Source: Ephemerocybe angulata (lineage: Eukaryota; Basidiomycota; Agaricomycetes; Agaricales; Psathyrellaceae). From it: 64,000 nucleotides of DNA. Where the stretch lies: the NCBI GenBank assembly GCA_013368325.1, contig JAACJK010000004.1, positions 372,001-436,000 of the forward strand. Direction: 5' to 3'. The translations under genes and the position numbers were made by a program. Under the pieces are notes generated by a model that was not told where the DNA came from, made no database searches, and worked only from the letters and a program-made list of their open reading frames with translations. Of this stretch, positions 62,500-64,000 are shown one piece after another (the stretch's first letter is position 1; each line of letters starts with the position of its first letter).

Positions 62500-64000
62500 T
62501 TAAGTCTCCCAGTTCAAGAAGTTGTTGAACTCAGCACTTAATGGTGAAGCCATGATCGCCTCGGGCCCTTCAGTCGAGAGGAGGAACTCAAGCACCCATA
62601 CGACAGAGCAGTCGAGCCTGAGTGAAAGAGCCTCTCTCAAAGCCCTGTGGTACTGCTCCGCACTATAAGTGGCACCCCACGAGGAAACATAGGTTCCGGA
62701 GGCGTTGAGACCGAATTGAGTGGGTTGGTTCCGAGCCTGGGGGTGCTGCTCGGCACTCGAGCTTACACCAGCCATCGCAGGAGTATGACTTCCATGGATG
62801 TTCATAGGCACAAACATAGCCGTGTCGGAATACATGATGGAGCCTGCCTGAGCGTCAAGGAGGTTCGCACCAGCATGCACACCCGAGCCCGGTGCATTAC
62901 CCTGGTTGACAATGTAGTCGTGCACCTCAGAGATGGGCAAGTCGAGGCCGAGATCAATATGCTGGTGTCCCTGCCAGGCGTTGAAGCTGGGTTCCGGGAT
63001 GTTCGACGTTGAGGCATAGTTTCCGTCAAAGGCTTGGGGCTGAGCGGAGTAGTGAGGCATGGGCTGAGCTGCGATGTTAAAGCCAGTCGAATCTTGGGGT
63101 ATGAATGCAGGTTGAGCGATGTTGCCCCAGGTCGAGGGCGTGACATTGCTCGAAAAGTTGCCAGAGCCCGAGGCCAAAGCGGTTTGGTTGTGAGTCGATG
63201 GGCCCAAGCCGGAGGCGTAAGGGAAGGAGGAACTGCCAGAGCCCGATGCAGAGGAGGACGAAGTCGCTGAGCCCGATCTGGAGGCGTATGAAAAGGAATT
63301 CTGAGTAGCGGCGGCCTCAGCATGATGTCTCCTCGACTCAGCCATTACACAGGTGAGCCGTACGCCCTCCAAAGCCATGATGGTTTTCTCATCGAGTCGG
63401 AAGAGTGGCGTGAAGGGGATGCGTGGAGATTGCACCTTCTTCAAGTCGCCATTGCCCTTTCCCTTGCCCTTGCCTTTCCACTTGGCAGACATTTTGGGGC
63501 TGAGGCGGGATTTGGCATTGAGCTTGCGAGCCGCGGCTGCTTTCAGAGCGCGAATCTTTTTGTACGCGACCCCGGGGTGCAGAATTTCAAACTCCTCTCT
63601 CAATACAGAGGCTCGCTCTTCATATGGGACCTTCTGCGCGGCGGTCAGCTTCTTTCCAACAACTCCAGAGAGCGTGCTGATATGTCGTTGCTGGACGGGC
63701 CTCCGGTCTTCTTCTTCTGGCCTATTCGACACTACAAGGTTGATGAAACCGCTGAGCTGTTGCCTGAGAAGAAAAACCGAAGTGGAAGGTTCCGTCGGGC
63801 CGTTGTTTTTCCTTTTGGGGAATTCGGTGTCGGCAGCGAAGGGAAGTGGGTACTATCGTACGGCTATGATGAGCAAGGCCATCGGTGCGGGAGCAAATGT
63901 TGCACCTACCTCAAGCGAAAAGTTCTTTGGCAGGCCGTCCTTGCCATTATTCCTGCGGATGCTCTCATAGACCATTTCGACAGTCCAGATGTCCGGCTCT
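62500..64000 (-). CDS. HMG-box-like protein, 5' end outside the window
   Basis: Two exons are visible: 63910-64000 (continuing beyond the window) and 62500-63852, joined over a 57-nt intron in phase 0. The visible N-terminal part contains an HMG-box-like stretch: a TEPSTSVFLLRQQLSGFINL helix, then STLSGVVGKKLTAAQKVPYE and ERASVLREEFEILHPGVAYK, i.e. the spacing of the second and third HMG helices. It is degenerate against canonical MATA_HMG boxes. A lysine/glycine-rich linker and a long Ser/Ala/Gln/Asn-rich tail follow, as in fungal transcription factors. Probably DNA-binding; target unknown. Confidence 0.65.

Overview
The window looks like nuclear DNA from a basidiomycete fungus, most likely an Agaricomycete. 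Genes carry many short GT-AG introns (about 48-60 nt) and tRNA genes are dispersed, two of them with introns. The protein set fits: BUR1/CDK9 kinase, mitochondrial MRS2 and MSS1, a NIPA-type transporter and an F-box-like family. The KDZ transposase belongs to a superfamily expanded in mushrooms. All multi-exon models below were joined by hand from splice signals and reading-frame continuity, with no transcript support.

Layout. 1-498: 3' end of an MRS2-type Mg2+ transporter. 499-5350: eroded or intron-rich sequence without a secure gene. 5352-7024 (-): secreted/single-pass membrane protein. 7928-8000: tRNA-Val(UAC). 8484-11732: BUR1/CDK9-like kinase. 13.2-16.3 kb: two tandem copies of a tiny gene (73 and 74 aa), the second with a 1.1-kb TIR element in its first intron. 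16.3-39.3 kb: a nested set of mobile elements. 40.1-40.5 kb: a small gene. 41176-42714 (-): alpha/beta-hydrolase whose nucleophile is Ala. 43627-43710: tRNA-Val(CAC). 44745-46118: coiled-coil protein. 46788-48640: polyQ/HSP20-like protein. 50.9-53.7 kb: F-box-like gene split by a TIR element. 54047-55738: NIPA-type transporter. 56333-56420: tRNA-Arg(CCU). 56870-58639 (-): FAD-linked (BBE-like) oxidoreductase. 58.9-60.1 kb: intron-like signals without an ORF. 60182-62146 (-): MSS1 with a stop and a frameshift. 62500-64000 (-): HMG-box-like protein, incomplete at the window edge.

The centrepiece is a Russian doll. A tandem duplication (copy A 13.17-14.39 kb; copy B 14.54-16.34 plus 39.33-39.80 kb) was split by a non-LTR retrotransposon. 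That retrotransposon was in turn hit by a 397-bp hAT-like MITE (18532-18928, 8-bp target duplication) and by a 17,778-bp DNA transposon (19039-36816). The large element has 80-bp identical terminal repeats and a 9-bp target duplication. Removing either insertion together with one target copy restores the retrotransposon reading frame at that junction.

The 17.8-kb element carries four genes: a 1005-aa KDZ transposase with an N-terminal Cys-cluster (+), an 809-aa protein (+), a 197-aa basic protein (-) and a 1403-aa protein (-). The two pairs diverge from a central non-coding region. Twelve copies of a CTTGACTCTTTGGTCG-like word lie in this region and in one intron. Mirrored TTTCCC/GGGAAA arrays and mirrored 0.7-kb inverted repeats sit inside the TIRs. 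This is the best candidate for an under-described system in the window.
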